Source: Tolypothrix sp. FACHB-123
Lineage (GTDB): Bacteria; Cyanobacteriota; Cyanobacteriia; Cyanobacteriales; Nostocaceae
Assembly (NCBI RefSeq): GCF_014697075.1
Contig: NZ_JACJRE010000013.1
Location: 62,001-126,000 of the forward strand
Direction of reading: 5' to 3'
DNA: 64,000 nt
Made by a program: the position numbers and the translations under genes. The notes under the pieces are model-generated. The model was not told where the DNA came from. It searched no databases and worked only from the letters and a program-made list of their open reading frames with translations. Numbering within the stretch: the first letter of the stretch is position 1; every line of letters begins with the position of its first letter. Below, one piece after another: positions 1-12,000 of this stretch.

Positions 1-177
1 GCGGTGCGTTACAGGGGAAACGCACTCTACATATAGCCATTCCCAGTTAAGTGAGGTACAGATTTAATGTTTTTCAAAGCAGAGGGGTGCAGGGGAAAGC
101 GCAGAGTTACGCAGAGATTTTTTCAAATTTATTAGTGATAATCAGTACCTCAGCAGATTAGGAAACGCTATATACTG
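1..177. other. Non-coding left edge
   Basis: Lies downstream of the last polyketide synthase gene. I see no reading frame and no strong hairpin. It contains GCAGAGTTACGCAGAG (about 101-116), a motif of the dispersed repeat type found between cyanobacterial genes. Whether the biosynthetic cluster continues to the left cannot be judged from here. Confidence 0.5.
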
Positions 178-3100
178 CTAATTTGACAGTTGCATATCAG
201 ATGTTTCTTCTAATTCCTCTAATTCTTCTATGAGAATTTCTTCAATTACTAAGGCGAATTCGGCAATAGTAGGAGCTTCAAACAACAGGCGTACTGGTAA
301 ATCGATTTGAAAAATTGTGCGAAGTTGAGAAATTAAGACCGTTCCTGTTAGTGAATCTCCGCCTAATGCAAAGAAGCTGTCATGAATACCTATTTGTTCC
401 ATACCCAGAAATTCTTGATAAACTTCAACCAGTTTTTGCTCTAACTCGTTAGTAGGAGGAGCATAGGCATTTTTTAATTTTGGTCGGGAATGATGAGTAG
501 TTAAATTAGTTTGGGTAACAGTATTTTTATCAGTAAATGCGGCTGAGGCAGTCGCCTGAGCTAAGATTATATGGTCTGTAAAAGGTGCAAATTCTGAAAA
601 CGCTATCATCTTTTCAAAACCATGATATTTGAGTTCTTGTTCCCATTTTTTTTGAGATAAAAAGGGATTGCACATATTACGATCGCCTTGTGCATCTTCT
701 ATCGGATTCATCAGCAGCGCGTCAATAAACTCAAACTCTAGCCTGGGTTGAGTTGTTTCCCAAAGTAGTAGTAAACCCCCAGGTGCAAGTAAAGAACGAA
801 GCCGTTCGAGAGTCTCTCCAATATTTTTAGAAACGTGTAGCACTTGAAAAGCCACGATGACATCAAAACTGTAACTTGAATATCCCTGTTCTTGTGGCGA
901 TCGCTCAATATCTAATAACTCATATTCCACAAATGAATAATCGCTAAATTTCTTTTTGGCTGTATTCAAAAAGAAGCTACCCACATCGGTAAAAGTATAT
1001 TTTGTTCTCTGGGGTGGCAGCATAGGTAATAATTCTGCTGTACCTGTACCAGTTCCACCACCAATTTCCAAAATTCTCAAATTTATATCTGATGGTAATA
1101 CGTTTAGAGCTTGTTCTAAACATACCCGCATGATGGAGTTATAGTACAAATCTTCAGGTAATTGTTGAACTGAAAATTCTCCTTCTTTTAATAATGTGGA
1201 AACATGAAACTCTAATGGTTCTTTTTCCCCAGTTAGTAACGCCACCATATTTTCACCATAGAGTTGTAATAGCTCTATTGGTTGTGGTGTGTCTCTCCAT
1301 TTGGCTTTAACTTCTATCAATAACTGGTTAACAAACTCGGCGGAAATTGGTGATAAATTGCTAAATAATTCCTGTTCTTGATTTAACTTACCTTGTTCTA
1401 CCAATATTTTCAGCCATCGGTTTAATAATTCTTTGTAGGGAGGAATAATCTTAGATTCTGCAAACAATTCCTCTAACGAATACTTGCGATCGCGATTCTG
1501 GAAAACTCCTAATTGTGATATTGCTAGATGAATATAAGCAATACACAAGCGATCGCACCATTCTCTCTTCTCTTGGAAAATTTGCTCGTCAAAGTTTGCA
1601 ACACTCATACTAGCTTGGCGTTGACCAACTTCTACGAGAGATTGCCAAAGTCTTGATGTAGATTTGGGTTGCGAAGTTATTTCTACAGGTGATAATTTTT
1701 GTGGTTCAATCCAATATCTTTGGCGCTCAAAGGGATAAGTTGGTAAAGGAAGCCGATATCGACGCTCATGGCTATGAAATCCTGTCCAATCAATCTTGAC
1801 CCCCTCTAACCATAGCTGACCTAATGTATTCAAAATAAAAGCAATATCTGATTGTTTCTCATAAACATAGCGCAGGGAAGATAATACTACTAAGTCATCT
1901 CCAGCAATATTATCTAAACATTGCTTTGCTAAACTGCTTAATGCTTGTCCTGCGCCTACTTCCAATAAAATCGGATTGTGTTGTTGCCATAGTTGCTGTA
2001 ATCCATCAGCAAAGCGCACTGGTTGACATAGATGCTGTGTCCAATAGCTGGGGTTTGTGGCTTGTGCGGTGGTAATCCAGGTTCCGGTGACGTTGGAAAG
2101 ATAAGGGATTTGCGGTGGTTGGAGATTGATAGTTTGTACTAGTTGGGTAAAAGAGTCTGCGATCGCTTCCATCATGAAAGAATGAAAAGCGTGGGATGTC
2201 TGCAATTGACGACAGGCTAAACCCTTGGCGCGTAACTCTTGTGACAATTCCTCTACGGCTTGAATAGTTCCCGCCACAACACATTGAGATGCGCCATTAA
2301 CTGCTGACAGAGAAAGATTTTCATTTAAATAAGGTTGTACTTGTTGCTCTGTTAAAGGAACCGCTAACATCGCTCCCCCTGGCAACTTTTGAATCATTTG
2401 CGCCCTAGCAGCCACCAGAGCGATCGCATCTTCTAGAGATAATACTCCTGCTAAGGTTGCAGCTACATATTCACCAATGCTGTAACCAATCATTGCTACA
2501 GGATGAATACCCCAAGACATCCATAATTGAGCTAAAGCATACTCAACAGCAAATAAAGTAGGCTGAGTCAAATAAGTTTGGTTGAGTTTCTCTGTAGCAG
2601 AGTCGATTGGTTGAGTGTCGCGCCCCAACATTTGGCGTAAATTAATACTTGGCTTTTCTTGACTTTCTACTGGCTTATTAGGAGGATAAATAACTTGTTT
2701 GAGGTCAGCACCCAGCAAAGGTTGAAAGAGAGCAAAACAACGGTCAAGATGTTCCCGAAAAGTTGGCTCTAATTGATACAGTTCAAGAGCCATATTAATG
2801 TACTGAGTTCCTAACCCAGTAAACATAAAGGTAATAGGGCGTTGATTCGCCTCCTGAATGTTCGTCAAAACTCGTTTAGGATTTTGCAGCGCAATTATCG
2901 CATCTGATATATCTTGACAAACAACCGCACGCCGATGAGTAAAGGGGTGGCGACCAACTTGTAATGTATAAGCCACATCTGCTAGGTTCTGTTCTGGATG
3001 CTGTTGCAGATGATTGACTAAATTTGCCGTCGCCGTCTCTAAAGCCGATTCAGTTTTAGCGGATAGACATAGTAAATATTTACTTTTGCCTTTTGACTTT

Positions 3101-4419
3101 TGACTTTTAACTTGTACTGGTGCTTCTTCCAAAACAACATGAGCATTAGTCCCGCCAAGACCAAAAGAACTCACTCCAGCACGGCGGGGTATACCATTTG
3201 TTTCCCATTTGCTAAGTTGAGTATTGACATAAAAAGGACTGTTGGCAAAGTCTATTTCTGGGTTGGGTGCTTCAAAATGCAAACTGGGTGGTATTTGTTT
3301 GTGCTGGAGTGCCAAAACAGTTTTAATTAAACCTGTGACACCAGACGCTACATTCAGATGGCTAACATTAGTCTTAACTGAACCGATGGCGCAGAAGTTC
3401 TTTTTATTAGTGCTAAAAGCCTTTTTCAACGCCCTAAATTCTATAGGATCGCCTAATGCTGTTCCTGTTCCGTGGGCTTCGATGTAAGTAAATGTTTCCG
3501 GTTCAAATCCAGCGATGGCTTGAGCTTCGGCAATTACTTCTGCTTGACCTGCAACACTAGGAGCAGTGAAACTAACTTTATCAGAACCGTCATTATTAAT
3601 AGCTGAACCTTTAATCACCGCATAAATGCGATCGCCATCAGCCACAGCATCTTCTAATCTTTTAAGTACAACAATGCCTACTCCGTTTCCCGAAGGACAA
3701 CCTTTGGCTTTCGCATCAAAAGCACGACAGTGACCATCAGGAGAAGTAATCCCACCTTCTTGGTAAAAATAGCCTTCTTTATGGGGAATTTCGATAGTAA
3801 CTCCACCAGCCAGAGCTTTATCGCATTGGTAACTTAATAATCCTCGACAAGCTAAGTGAACCGCAACTAATGAGGTAGAGCAAGCTGTATTAACACTAAC
3901 ACTAGGCCCTTTTAAATTTAACTTGTAAGATACTCGCGTAGCTAGATAGTCTTTTTCATTACCAATTGTCATTGATAATGAATCTAAGGTTCTCAAATCA
4001 GGATGTGAAAGTAGGTTATGAATTAAATAACTACTGATGCTAGTTCCGGCATAAATACCAGTTAATTCTTTGTCGTCTTTGGGATTGTAACCAGCATTTT
4101 CTAATGCTTCCCAAGCACATTCTAAAAAAAGACGGTGTTGCGGATCTGTAATGGCTGCTTCTTTAGGTGTAAAGCCAAAAAATGCAGCGTCTAACATTTC
4201 AATTTCATCTACTACAGCCCTAGCTTTAACATAATAGGGATCGTCTAAGACAGCAGGCTCGACACCAGAATTGATCAATTCATCGTTACTGAAGAATGAA
4301 ATAGATTCCACACCATTGCACAGATTATGCCAAAACTGATCGACATTCTTAGCACCAGGAAAGCGACCAGCCATCCCGATAACAGCTATACCTTTCAAAT
4401 CGATATCTTGACTAACCAC
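178..4419 (-). CDS. Type I polyketide synthase, KS-AT-MT-ACP, probably the terminal module
   Basis: Modular PKS of 1413 aa. The ketosynthase (about 10-430) has TACSTS with the active Cys near residue 180, then HGTGT and a VKTNVSH block, so the C-H-H triad is kept. The acyltransferase has GYSIGEY (about 640) and SHAFHS, the malonyl-CoA signature. A SAM methyltransferase follows with LEIGGGTG (about 1120), and VLHVS and LLWETT keep the His and Glu of C-methyltransferase domains. The ACP has LGGDSL (about 1356). There is no KR, DH, ER or thioesterase. The predicted step is one malonyl extension with alpha-methylation (O-methylation cannot be excluded), leaving a beta-keto group. It starts with GTG and overlaps the preceding gene by 8 bp, so the two are co-transcribed. 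The C-terminus is acidic and lacks the basic tail of the two upstream proteins, which suits a last protein. Confidence 0.93.
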   Translation of the reverse strand: MVSQDIDLKGIAVIGMAGRFPGAKNVDQFWHNLCNGVESISFFSNDELINSGVEPAVLDDPYYVKARAVVDEIEMLDAAFFGFTPKEAAITDPQHRLFLECAWEALENAGYNPKDDKELTGIYAGTSISSYLIHNLLSHPDLRTLDSLSMTIGNEKDYLATRVSYKLNLKGPSVSVNTACSTSLVAVHLACRGLLSYQCDKALAGGVTIEIPHKEGYFYQEGGITSPDGHCRAFDAKAKGCPSGNGVGIVVLKRLEDAVADGDRIYAVIKGSAINNDGSDKVSFTAPSVAGQAEVIAEAQAIAGFEPETFTYIEAHGTGTALGDPIEFRALKKAFSTNKKNFCAIGSVKTNVSHLNVASGVTGLIKTVLALQHKQIPPSLHFEAPNPEIDFANSPFYVNTQLSKWETNGIPRRAGVSSFGLGGTNAHVVLEEAPVQVKSQKSKGKSKYLLCLSAKTESALETATANLVNHLQQHPEQNLADVAYTLQVGRHPFTHRRAVVCQDISDAIIALQNPKRVLTNIQEANQRPITFMFTGLGTQYINMALELYQLEPTFREHLDRCFALFQPLLGADLKQVIYPPNKPVESQEKPSINLRQMLGRDTQPIDSATEKLNQTYLTQPTLFAVEYALAQLWMSWGIHPVAMIGYSIGEYVAATLAGVLSLEDAIALVAARAQMIQKLPGGAMLAVPLTEQQVQPYLNENLSLSAVNGASQCVVAGTIQAVEELSQELRAKGLACRQLQTSHAFHSFMMEAIADSFTQLVQTINLQPPQIPYLSNVTGTWITTAQATNPSYWTQHLCQPVRFADGLQQLWQQHNPILLEVGAGQALSSLAKQCLDNIAGDDLVVLSSLRYVYEKQSDIAFILNTLGQLWLEGVKIDWTGFHSHERRYRLPLPTYPFERQRYWIEPQKLSPVEITSQPKSTSRLWQSLVEVGQRQASMSVANFDEQIFQEKREWCDRLCIAYIHLAISQLGVFQNRDRKYSLEELFAESKIIPPYKELLNRWLKILVEQGKLNQEQELFSNLSPISAEFVNQLLIEVKAKWRDTPQPIELLQLYGENMVALLTGEKEPLEFHVSTLLKEGEFSVQQLPEDLYYNSIMRVCLEQALNVLPSDINLRILEIGGGTGTGTAELLPMLPPQRTKYTFTDVGSFFLNTAKKKFSDYSFVEYELLDIERSPQEQGYSSYSFDVIVAFQVLHVSKNIGETLERLRSLLAPGGLLLLWETTQPRLEFEFIDALLMNPIEDAQGDRNMCNPFLSQKKWEQELKYHGFEKMIAFSEFAPFTDHIILAQATASAAFTDKNTVTQTNLTTHHSRPKLKNAYAPPTNELEQKLVEVYQEFLGMEQIGIHDSFFALGGDSLTGTVLISQLRTIFQIDLPVRLLFEAPTIAEFALVIEEILIEELEELEETSDMQLSN

Positions 4420-7400
4420 GCGCTTTTCTCCTTTGTTTCATCATTTTCTCTTCTTCAATGGCTTTTTCTTGCCTTTTCGCACGAGATTGAGCTTGCTGAA
4501 CAGTAGTTTTGTCAACATCTTCCTGGCTTAAATATTGAGCTAGGGCGTTGATTGTCGGATATTCAAATAAATCTGTTGTAAATAAATCTCTTTGCAGTCT
4601 TTTTTGCAGTTGACTCTGCACTTTAACTATCAAGAGTGAATCACCACCGAGTTCAAAGAAGTTATCATAAATTCCTACTTCTTCAATTCCTAATAGTTGT
4701 TGCCAGACTTCTGCGATTATTTTCTCAGTTTCATTTCTAGGTGCAACATACGCATTAGTCAATTGAGGTCTTGCATGGGTTGGTTTTGAGGTATTTGTAT
4801 TCCCTAAAGATGCCAGCATAGCTTGTGGATCAAAATTGCGATCGTGTTCTATCAAAGATGTTAAATCTTGAGTCGAAATCGCAATTTGAGGAGATGTACT
4901 GTTAAGAACGCGCTCAAATACTTCTACCCCTTCCGAAGGTATCACCGCATCCGCTAATAGAGTTTTTTCTTGAGAAATATCATATTTTTTAACTATTCGT
5001 TTTACCGCCTCAATTGACATTCCCACATCTAGCCAATCATTCCAGTTAATAGCTACTGTGAATGTGTTTTCTCTGTGAGCTTTGTAATAAGCAAAAGCAT
5101 CAAGAAATTCATTGGCAGCACAATAGCCAACCTCACTAAATTTACTTCTATAAATGATAGAACTAAGAGATGAACAAAGAATCAAAAAATCTAGTTGAAT
5201 ATCTTTTAACAGGCTGTTCAGGACTAGTGTACCCTTGACTTTCGGAGCCATGATTTTTTCTGTCATTTCTCGTGTTCTGCGAGAAATTACACCAGCGTAA
5301 TCAGGAACACCTGCACAATGAATAATACCATTAATTTGGGGAAATTTTTCTTGAACTGTTGCGAAAACTTTTTGCATCTGTTCAAGGTTAGATACATCAG
5401 CACTCAGGGCTAAAACTTCTGCACCGAAATCTTCTATTTCTTGTAATTTGCGAATTTTTTGACTGATATTATCTTCTGCATCATGAGTAGTTAGCCATTG
5501 TTCCCATTCTGATTTTTCTGGGAAATATGAACGCCCAATAAGAACTAATTTAGCTTGTACTGCCTTCGCTAAATGTGACGCTAAGGCCAGCCCCATACCT
5601 CCCAGCCCGCCTGTAATTAAATAAACTCCTCCTGGTTTTAATTTTGATATTTCTTTCTGTTTTTCTAAACGTACAGATTCAAAGGTTTGCACCCAACGAT
5701 TAACACCACGATAGGCAATAACAATATCAGAAGATGGTGTTTTTAATTCTTGCAGTAAATTTTCTATAAATTTCTCATTTTGCCAATTTACATTGGTGGT
5801 AATGGCAATATCAATGCTACGACAGCTAATATTAGGATATTCTTGGGGAATTATCTTGACAGCACCTAATAAAGTCGCTTTTTCAGGATATAAGCAATCT
5901 TCTCCAATGACTGATTGCATATTATTGGAAACAACTGTAATTTGCAGTTGGCTTGTTATGTGTTGTTTTCCAATTGCTTGAGCTAAAAACAGCAGACTAT
6001 AAAAACCTTTGTCTTGTAGTTGCTCTATTCCTGCTATTCCTGAAGGAGTATTATCAAAAGAAGTGACATTCCATAAATGAGCGATCGCAGTTGGGATTTG
6101 GTTCTGGGCGATCAATTCATTTACTAACGCATCATAATCACTACGTTGTTTGGGATTCAGGCTAAATGCGCGATCGCTTAACTTAGTAAACTGCACTCCC
6201 GCTTGAACTATAATTACATCCTGACCCTCAAGCTGAAGCCGTTTGGCTATTTCTTCACCTAAACCGATTTCATCAATAAATATCAGAGTGCAAGATTGAT
6301 GATTAATCAATTGCTTCTGGTTGATAATTGATTGTTTCCACAAAGGTACATAAAACCAATCGTCTATATCAGCCTTTTTAGCTAATGGCTCAGATTTAGG
6401 ACGTTCTTGTTCAATCCAGTAACGCTGACGCTCAAAAGGATAAGTTGGTAAGGGGAGACGATGACGAGTCTCGCCGCTATAGAATTTTGACCAATCTATC
6501 TGTACTCCATATAACCAAAGTTTACCTACAGAGTTCAGTAAAAACGCTATATCTGACTGCTTTTCTCTGGGATGAGGTAATGAACATAATGCGGCAGAAT
6601 GAGAATGTTTTTTTGCTAAAGTACCTAAGCTGCGTCCTGGCCCTACTTCCAGCAAGATATAATTTGGCTCTTGCAGTAATGTGGAGATACCTGCACTAAA
6701 CTGTACAGTTTGTCTTAAATGTCTTCCCCAGTAATTAGGATCTGTAGCTTGTTGGGCTGTAATCCATGTCCCCGTAACGTTGGAAATAAAAGGAAATTGG
6801 GGAGGATTTAGTTTAATTTTATGAACTTCTTTAGTGAATGGCTCTAAAATCGGTTCCATCATCCCAGAATGAAAGGCGTGGGATGTATGCAAACGGCGAC
6901 AATCTACACCTAATGCTGTGAGTCTTGCTTGAATTGCGTCTATCGCATCATGAGTTCCAGAAACGACGCAGGAAGAGGGAGCATTACTAGCAGCTAAAGA
7001 TAAATTTTCATTTAATAGACTTTGAACTTCTGCTGCTGACTGGGAAATTGCCAACATAGCACCAGCAGGAAGTTGTTGCATCAATCGCCCACGCCTAGCA
7101 ACCAAAGCTAAAGCATCTTCTAGGGAAAATACACCAGCAAGACAAGCGGCGACATATTCACCAATGCTATGACCAATCATGGCACTAGGAGAAATCCCCC
7201 AAGACATCCATAATTTAGCTAAAGCATATTCGATTACAAATAAAGCGGGTTGAGCGATCGCAGTTTGTTGGAGTTTTTCGGCTACTGGTGATTCATTTTC
7301 CTGAGGATAAATAACTGAACGCAAATCCAATCCAAGATGAGGTTGGAGTAATTGACAGCATAAATCAACCTGTTCTTGAAAAATCGCCTCAGTCTGGTAT

Positions 7401-9019
7401 AGTTCTTTACCCATATCCACATACTGAGAACCTTGTCCGGGAAACATGAAGGCGATCGCCCGATGACCAGATTCTTGGTATCTCGTAACTGCGGTATTTA
7501 AGGCATTTACGGCATCTGTGGTATCTTTACACACTAGCATCCGCCGATACTTAAACTCTCTGCGCCCTACCTGCAATGTATAAGCGACATCTGCAATATT
7601 TATTTCTGGGTGCTGCTGGAGGTGGTTGAGTAAATTTGTAGTTGCAGTCTCTAAAGCAGTTTCCATCTTAGCTGAGAGTAGCAATAATTTATACTTTCTC
7701 TCCTCTTTGCCTTCTTCCAAAAAGGGTGCTTCTTCTAGAATGACATGAGCATTCGTTCCACCCATACCCAAAGAACTGACACCAGCACGCCGAGGGGTAA
7801 ATCCCGGCTTCCATTGGGTCAGTTTTGTGTTGACGTAAAAAGGACTATTAGCAAAATCAATTTTGGGGTTGGGTTGGTCAAAATTCAGACTGGGGGGTAT
7901 TTGCTGATGTTGGAGAGCGAGAACCGTTTTGATTAAACCAGCAACTCCCGCAGCAGCGTCAAGATGACCAATATTTGTTTTCACTGAACCGATCGCACAA
8001 AAACCCTTTTGCTCGGTATGGGCGCGAAAAACCTTGGTGAGTGCTGCAATTTCTATGGGATCGCCCAAAGCTGTACCTGTACCGTGAGTTTCGATGTAAC
8101 TAATAGTGTCAGGTTCAACCTCAGCCAATATCATTGCTTCAGCGATCGCTTCTGCTTGACCATCCACACTAGGGGCTGTAAAGCCAACTTTAGCCGCACC
8201 ATCATTATTGATAGCAGCCCCTTTAATTACTGCATAGATGTAGTCACCATCTGCAACAGCTTCACTCAATCGCTTGAGAACTACCACACCTAAACCATTA
8301 CCAATAGTGATTCCCTGTGCTTTTGCATCAAAGGCGTAGCAATGACCATCGGGGGATAAAGTTCCGCCCGGTTCATGTAAATAACCAGTTTTTTGGGGAA
8401 TATGAATTGATACTCCTCCCGCCAAAGCCATGTCACATTGGTAATTTAATAAGCTTTGACAAGCGAGAGTAATACTCACTAATGAAGTCGAGCAAGCTGT
8501 TTGAATAGTTAAACTCGGCCCAGTCAGATTTAATTTGTAGGATAGGCGAGTCGCCAGATAATCTTTGTCATTTCCAATCGAAGTTTGATAACAAGTTACC
8601 GAGCCGACACTATCTTTATTTAAATCAAAAGTTAAATAGTTATTATGACTAGCACCTGCATAAACCCCAATGCGTTCTTTGCACCTAGTAGAGTCATAAC
8701 CAGCATTTTCTAAAGCCGTATAAGCACATTCTAAAAATAAGCGATGTTGTGGATCTGTAGTTTCAGCTTCCTTAGGATTAATATCAAAAAATGCGGCATC
8801 AAATAGTTCAATATCTTCTAAGATGCACCCAGATTTTACATAATTTTTATCCTTAAGAAAAGATGAGTTGATGCCTGCGGCGGTTAATTCCTCATTTGTA
8901 AAATAGGAAATAGACTCTACCCCAGAGGATAAATTTTGCCAAAATTCTGCAATATTTTTGGCTCCAGGGAAACGCCCCGCCATGCCGATAATAGCTATCT
9001 CTTCTATAGATTCACTCAT
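4412..9019 (-). CDS. Type I polyketide synthase, KS-AT-KR-ACP
   Basis: Modular PKS of 1535 aa. KS with TACSTS (Cys near 176), HGTGT and NIGH; AT with GHSIGEY (about 618) and SHAFHS, predicting malonyl-CoA; ketoreductase with TGGLGGMG (about 1141), a CSSLSS serine and a GYCAANEF tyrosine, so it should be active; ACP with LGGDSL (about 1458). No dehydratase is evident, so the expected product is a beta-hydroxy unit. The C-terminus is a charged, probably helical tail (RAKRQEKAIEEEKMMK) similar to that of the NRPS protein and probably acts as a docking segment. The start is ATG, 18 bp after the NRPS stop; the stop TAG lies inside the next gene. It is the second protein of the assembly line. Confidence 0.94.
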   Translation of the reverse strand: MSESIEEIAIIGMAGRFPGAKNIAEFWQNLSSGVESISYFTNEELTAAGINSSFLKDKNYVKSGCILEDIELFDAAFFDINPKEAETTDPQHRLFLECAYTALENAGYDSTRCKERIGVYAGASHNNYLTFDLNKDSVGSVTCYQTSIGNDKDYLATRLSYKLNLTGPSLTIQTACSTSLVSITLACQSLLNYQCDMALAGGVSIHIPQKTGYLHEPGGTLSPDGHCYAFDAKAQGITIGNGLGVVVLKRLSEAVADGDYIYAVIKGAAINNDGAAKVGFTAPSVDGQAEAIAEAMILAEVEPDTISYIETHGTGTALGDPIEIAALTKVFRAHTEQKGFCAIGSVKTNIGHLDAAAGVAGLIKTVLALQHQQIPPSLNFDQPNPKIDFANSPFYVNTKLTQWKPGFTPRRAGVSSLGMGGTNAHVILEEAPFLEEGKEERKYKLLLLSAKMETALETATTNLLNHLQQHPEINIADVAYTLQVGRREFKYRRMLVCKDTTDAVNALNTAVTRYQESGHRAIAFMFPGQGSQYVDMGKELYQTEAIFQEQVDLCCQLLQPHLGLDLRSVIYPQENESPVAEKLQQTAIAQPALFVIEYALAKLWMSWGISPSAMIGHSIGEYVAACLAGVFSLEDALALVARRGRLMQQLPAGAMLAISQSAAEVQSLLNENLSLAASNAPSSCVVSGTHDAIDAIQARLTALGVDCRRLHTSHAFHSGMMEPILEPFTKEVHKIKLNPPQFPFISNVTGTWITAQQATDPNYWGRHLRQTVQFSAGISTLLQEPNYILLEVGPGRSLGTLAKKHSHSAALCSLPHPREKQSDIAFLLNSVGKLWLYGVQIDWSKFYSGETRHRLPLPTYPFERQRYWIEQERPKSEPLAKKADIDDWFYVPLWKQSIINQKQLINHQSCTLIFIDEIGLGEEIAKRLQLEGQDVIIVQAGVQFTKLSDRAFSLNPKQRSDYDALVNELIAQNQIPTAIAHLWNVTSFDNTPSGIAGIEQLQDKGFYSLLFLAQAIGKQHITSQLQITVVSNNMQSVIGEDCLYPEKATLLGAVKIIPQEYPNISCRSIDIAITTNVNWQNEKFIENLLQELKTPSSDIVIAYRGVNRWVQTFESVRLEKQKEISKLKPGGVYLITGGLGGMGLALASHLAKAVQAKLVLIGRSYFPEKSEWEQWLTTHDAEDNISQKIRKLQEIEDFGAEVLALSADVSNLEQMQKVFATVQEKFPQINGIIHCAGVPDYAGVISRRTREMTEKIMAPKVKGTLVLNSLLKDIQLDFLILCSSLSSIIYRSKFSEVGYCAANEFLDAFAYYKAHRENTFTVAINWNDWLDVGMSIEAVKRIVKKYDISQEKTLLADAVIPSEGVEVFERVLNSTSPQIAISTQDLTSLIEHDRNFDPQAMLASLGNTNTSKPTHARPQLTNAYVAPRNETEKIIAEVWQQLLGIEEVGIYDNFFELGGDSLLIVKVQSQLQKRLQRDLFTTDLFEYPTINALAQYLSQEDVDKTTVQQAQSRAKRQEKAIEEEKMMKQRRKARG

Positions 9020-9037
9020 TTCCAGCCTACTCTTGCA

Positions 9038-12000
9038 TCAATTATTTTTGTCTTTTCTCTGCATCAAATTCTTTTGGCGATTTAAAGCTTGCTTCTGTTT
9101 CTGCGCTCGATTCTGAATCAAATTAAAAGCAGCTTCTCCGGTTGATTGTTGATGAAAATGCTCTGATAATTTGCTAATTGTTGGGTATTGAAATAATTCT
9201 ACAACCGACAACTCCCGCCCAAAGGTTTCGCGTAATTCGTTATGCAACTGCACAATTAGTAAAGAATTACCACCAAGGTCAAAGAAATTGTCATGAATGC
9301 CGATTTTATCTACCTGCAATATCTCTCGCCAAATCGCCGCAATTTTTTCTTCAACTTGAGTTTGCGGAGGTACATAAGCAATTCCCAAATCAATACGCGA
9401 ATTTTCTGGCTGTGGGAGAGATCGTTTATCAATTTTACCATTTGGTAGCAAAGGCAACTTATCTAAGACTACATAGCTGCTAGGCAACATATAAGCGGGT
9501 AGTTTTTCCTTCAAAAAACCGCGCAATTGAGGTACTAGCTTTTGAGGATCTGTAGGTTGCGATCGCAAATTACCGTATTCTTGCCAAGGTCGGATATTTT
9601 CTATTACTTGTAATCCTAAAAAAGCCGTTATTTTATAATCAGCAATAGTCTGAGGTTGCTGTTTAAATATTACATCATAGCAACCGTTTTCACCAGAGCC
9701 AGACCAAATAATTTCTACAGTGTATGGTATTTCTTGACTTAGTTGCCAGAGGTCTTCAGGTTCTAATCCCTGGTTAGAGGAATCTAGAAGAGTTTTTTGC
9801 AGATTGGCAATTGTTTGTGATGGTTCAGCCGCTACCATACATCGCAGAATTTGGATTTCTTTGAATAAACGCGGATTAGAAACTCTCTCTATTCGGAAAT
9901 ATTCTGGCTCTTTATCTAAAAGCAACTGACGGATTGCAGCTATACTTAATTGTTCTTGCTGCCAATCTAAAGAGGGTATGTTTTGTATTGTTTCAACGGG
10001 AGTATCTACATAAAGGATAACATCGTATTTAAATTTAGTTAGCTCGTTATTATATCGACCCCCCTTGAGTTGAATTTGGACATGACTAATTTGAGGGATA
10101 TGTTGCTTAATAGCCGTAAATAAAGCTGGATCAATAACCAGTTCATTATCAGCAGCAAGATATTCTTGGACTCGTTGCTTAAACTTATCTACAGTGAGAG
10201 ATTCAGGTGCGCGATGTACTTGCACAGAAGTATGAAAAGCTTCTAAAAGCGGTAAACTGCGAACGCCACCAATAAAAATTTGACCGCCCGATTTAACGAG
10301 ATTAACTACCTTTTCCAAAACATCGACTAAGTAATCAATGCTAGGAAAATTCTGAATAATTTCATTGAGAATAACTGTATCTATTTCCTGGGGTGCAATG
10401 TTCGTTAGTTCATGCGCCATTCCTTGTATCAGTTTGACCTTAGATAACAATTCTGGCTGGTTTTTGTCTAATTGCTGTTCCAGATATTGTAATGCTACCT
10501 CGGAGATATCCATCCCAAGGTAATGTTTGCAATGAGGCGCAACTCTCGACAAAATTAAACCTGTACCGCAGCCAATTTCTAACACCTGCTGAGGTTTTAA
10601 AGCCAGAATTCGCTTGACAGTGCAATCTACACTTTCGAGAATTTCTGACTCTGGTAATGGCTGTTCGGTGTAGCTACTTTTCCAAACTCTTAAATTAATT
10701 GAAGGGTCAGAGGGAGAAAATTCCCAACTGTAAAATTGATCGTAAACGGTTTGGATTTGGGACAAATACTCAACTTCTGCGGTTGTAGATATTTCGGTAT
10801 CAAGATGAGGATTATTTTTATTTGTAACTAAGTAAGCTACTAATCGCTGTTCGCTAGGAATATCTTCTCGCAGTAAAACAACAGCATCTTGTACCAGAGG
10901 GTTTTGTCGTAAAACTGACTCAATCTCCCCTAATTCCACCCGGAAACCACGGAACTTAATTTGACTATCTAATCGTCCCAAGATTTCTAGATTACCATCA
11001 GGGAGATACTTGGCGCGATCGCCTGTTTTATATAAATATTCTCTTGCTTGATGACTGAAAGGATTGGGTATAAATCTTTCGGCGGTTAAATCAGGACGAT
11101 TTAAATATCCTCGCGCCAAGCCAATACCAGCAATGTATATTTCTCCAGGAATTCCCACCGGAACAGGTTGTAAGTTCTCATCCAACAGATAAATTTTTGT
11201 ATTTTGTACCGGACGACCAATTGGTGTTTTCCTATCAGTAGCATTTTCTGGATTGACATCATACAGAGTGGTGCAAATCGTGGCTTCTGTAGGGCCATAA
11301 CCATTGAGAATTTGCAATCCCGGAATTTGCTTTTGAATTGAAATTAGGAGATTTTCAAGTATAGGTTCTACACCTACAAGTAATCTTTGCAAAGCTAATT
11401 TTTCTGACTTTCCTGACAACCAATCAGAAAGTGCTTGGAGATGGAAAGGAGGTACATAAGCACTCTTGATTTGATTAACCTCTAGCCAATTTGCAAAGTT
11501 GCTACCATCAGAACGGATAACTTCGGGAACAATATGTAGAGTTCCTCCTGCTAACAGTGCAGAAAATATTTCATACACCGAAACATCAAAATTGAGGCTT
11601 GTCCACAAACTACAAGCATCACCAGCTTGAATTTGCTGTCTGTTTGTAAAGTCTGCTAATAAATTAACTACTCCCGAATGATGACAGCAAACGCCTTTAC
11701 TTTGTCCTGTAGAACCGGAGGTATATAGTACATAAGCAAGGTTAGAGGGTAAGGCTTGATTAACCAGATTTAGTTGATTTTCTTGAGTATTTACCTGCCA
11801 AGTATCGAGATAAACAACTGTAGCCTTACTATGTAAACCTAACTCTTGATACAGTTTTTCTTGAGTTAATAAAACCGCTACTTGAGTATCATGGAGCATA
11901 AACTCCAGACGCTCTTGAGGGTACGTTGGATCTAGGGGTAGATATGCACCACCAGCTTTGAGAATTGCTAAAATCCCCACTATCATCTCTAAAGAGCGTT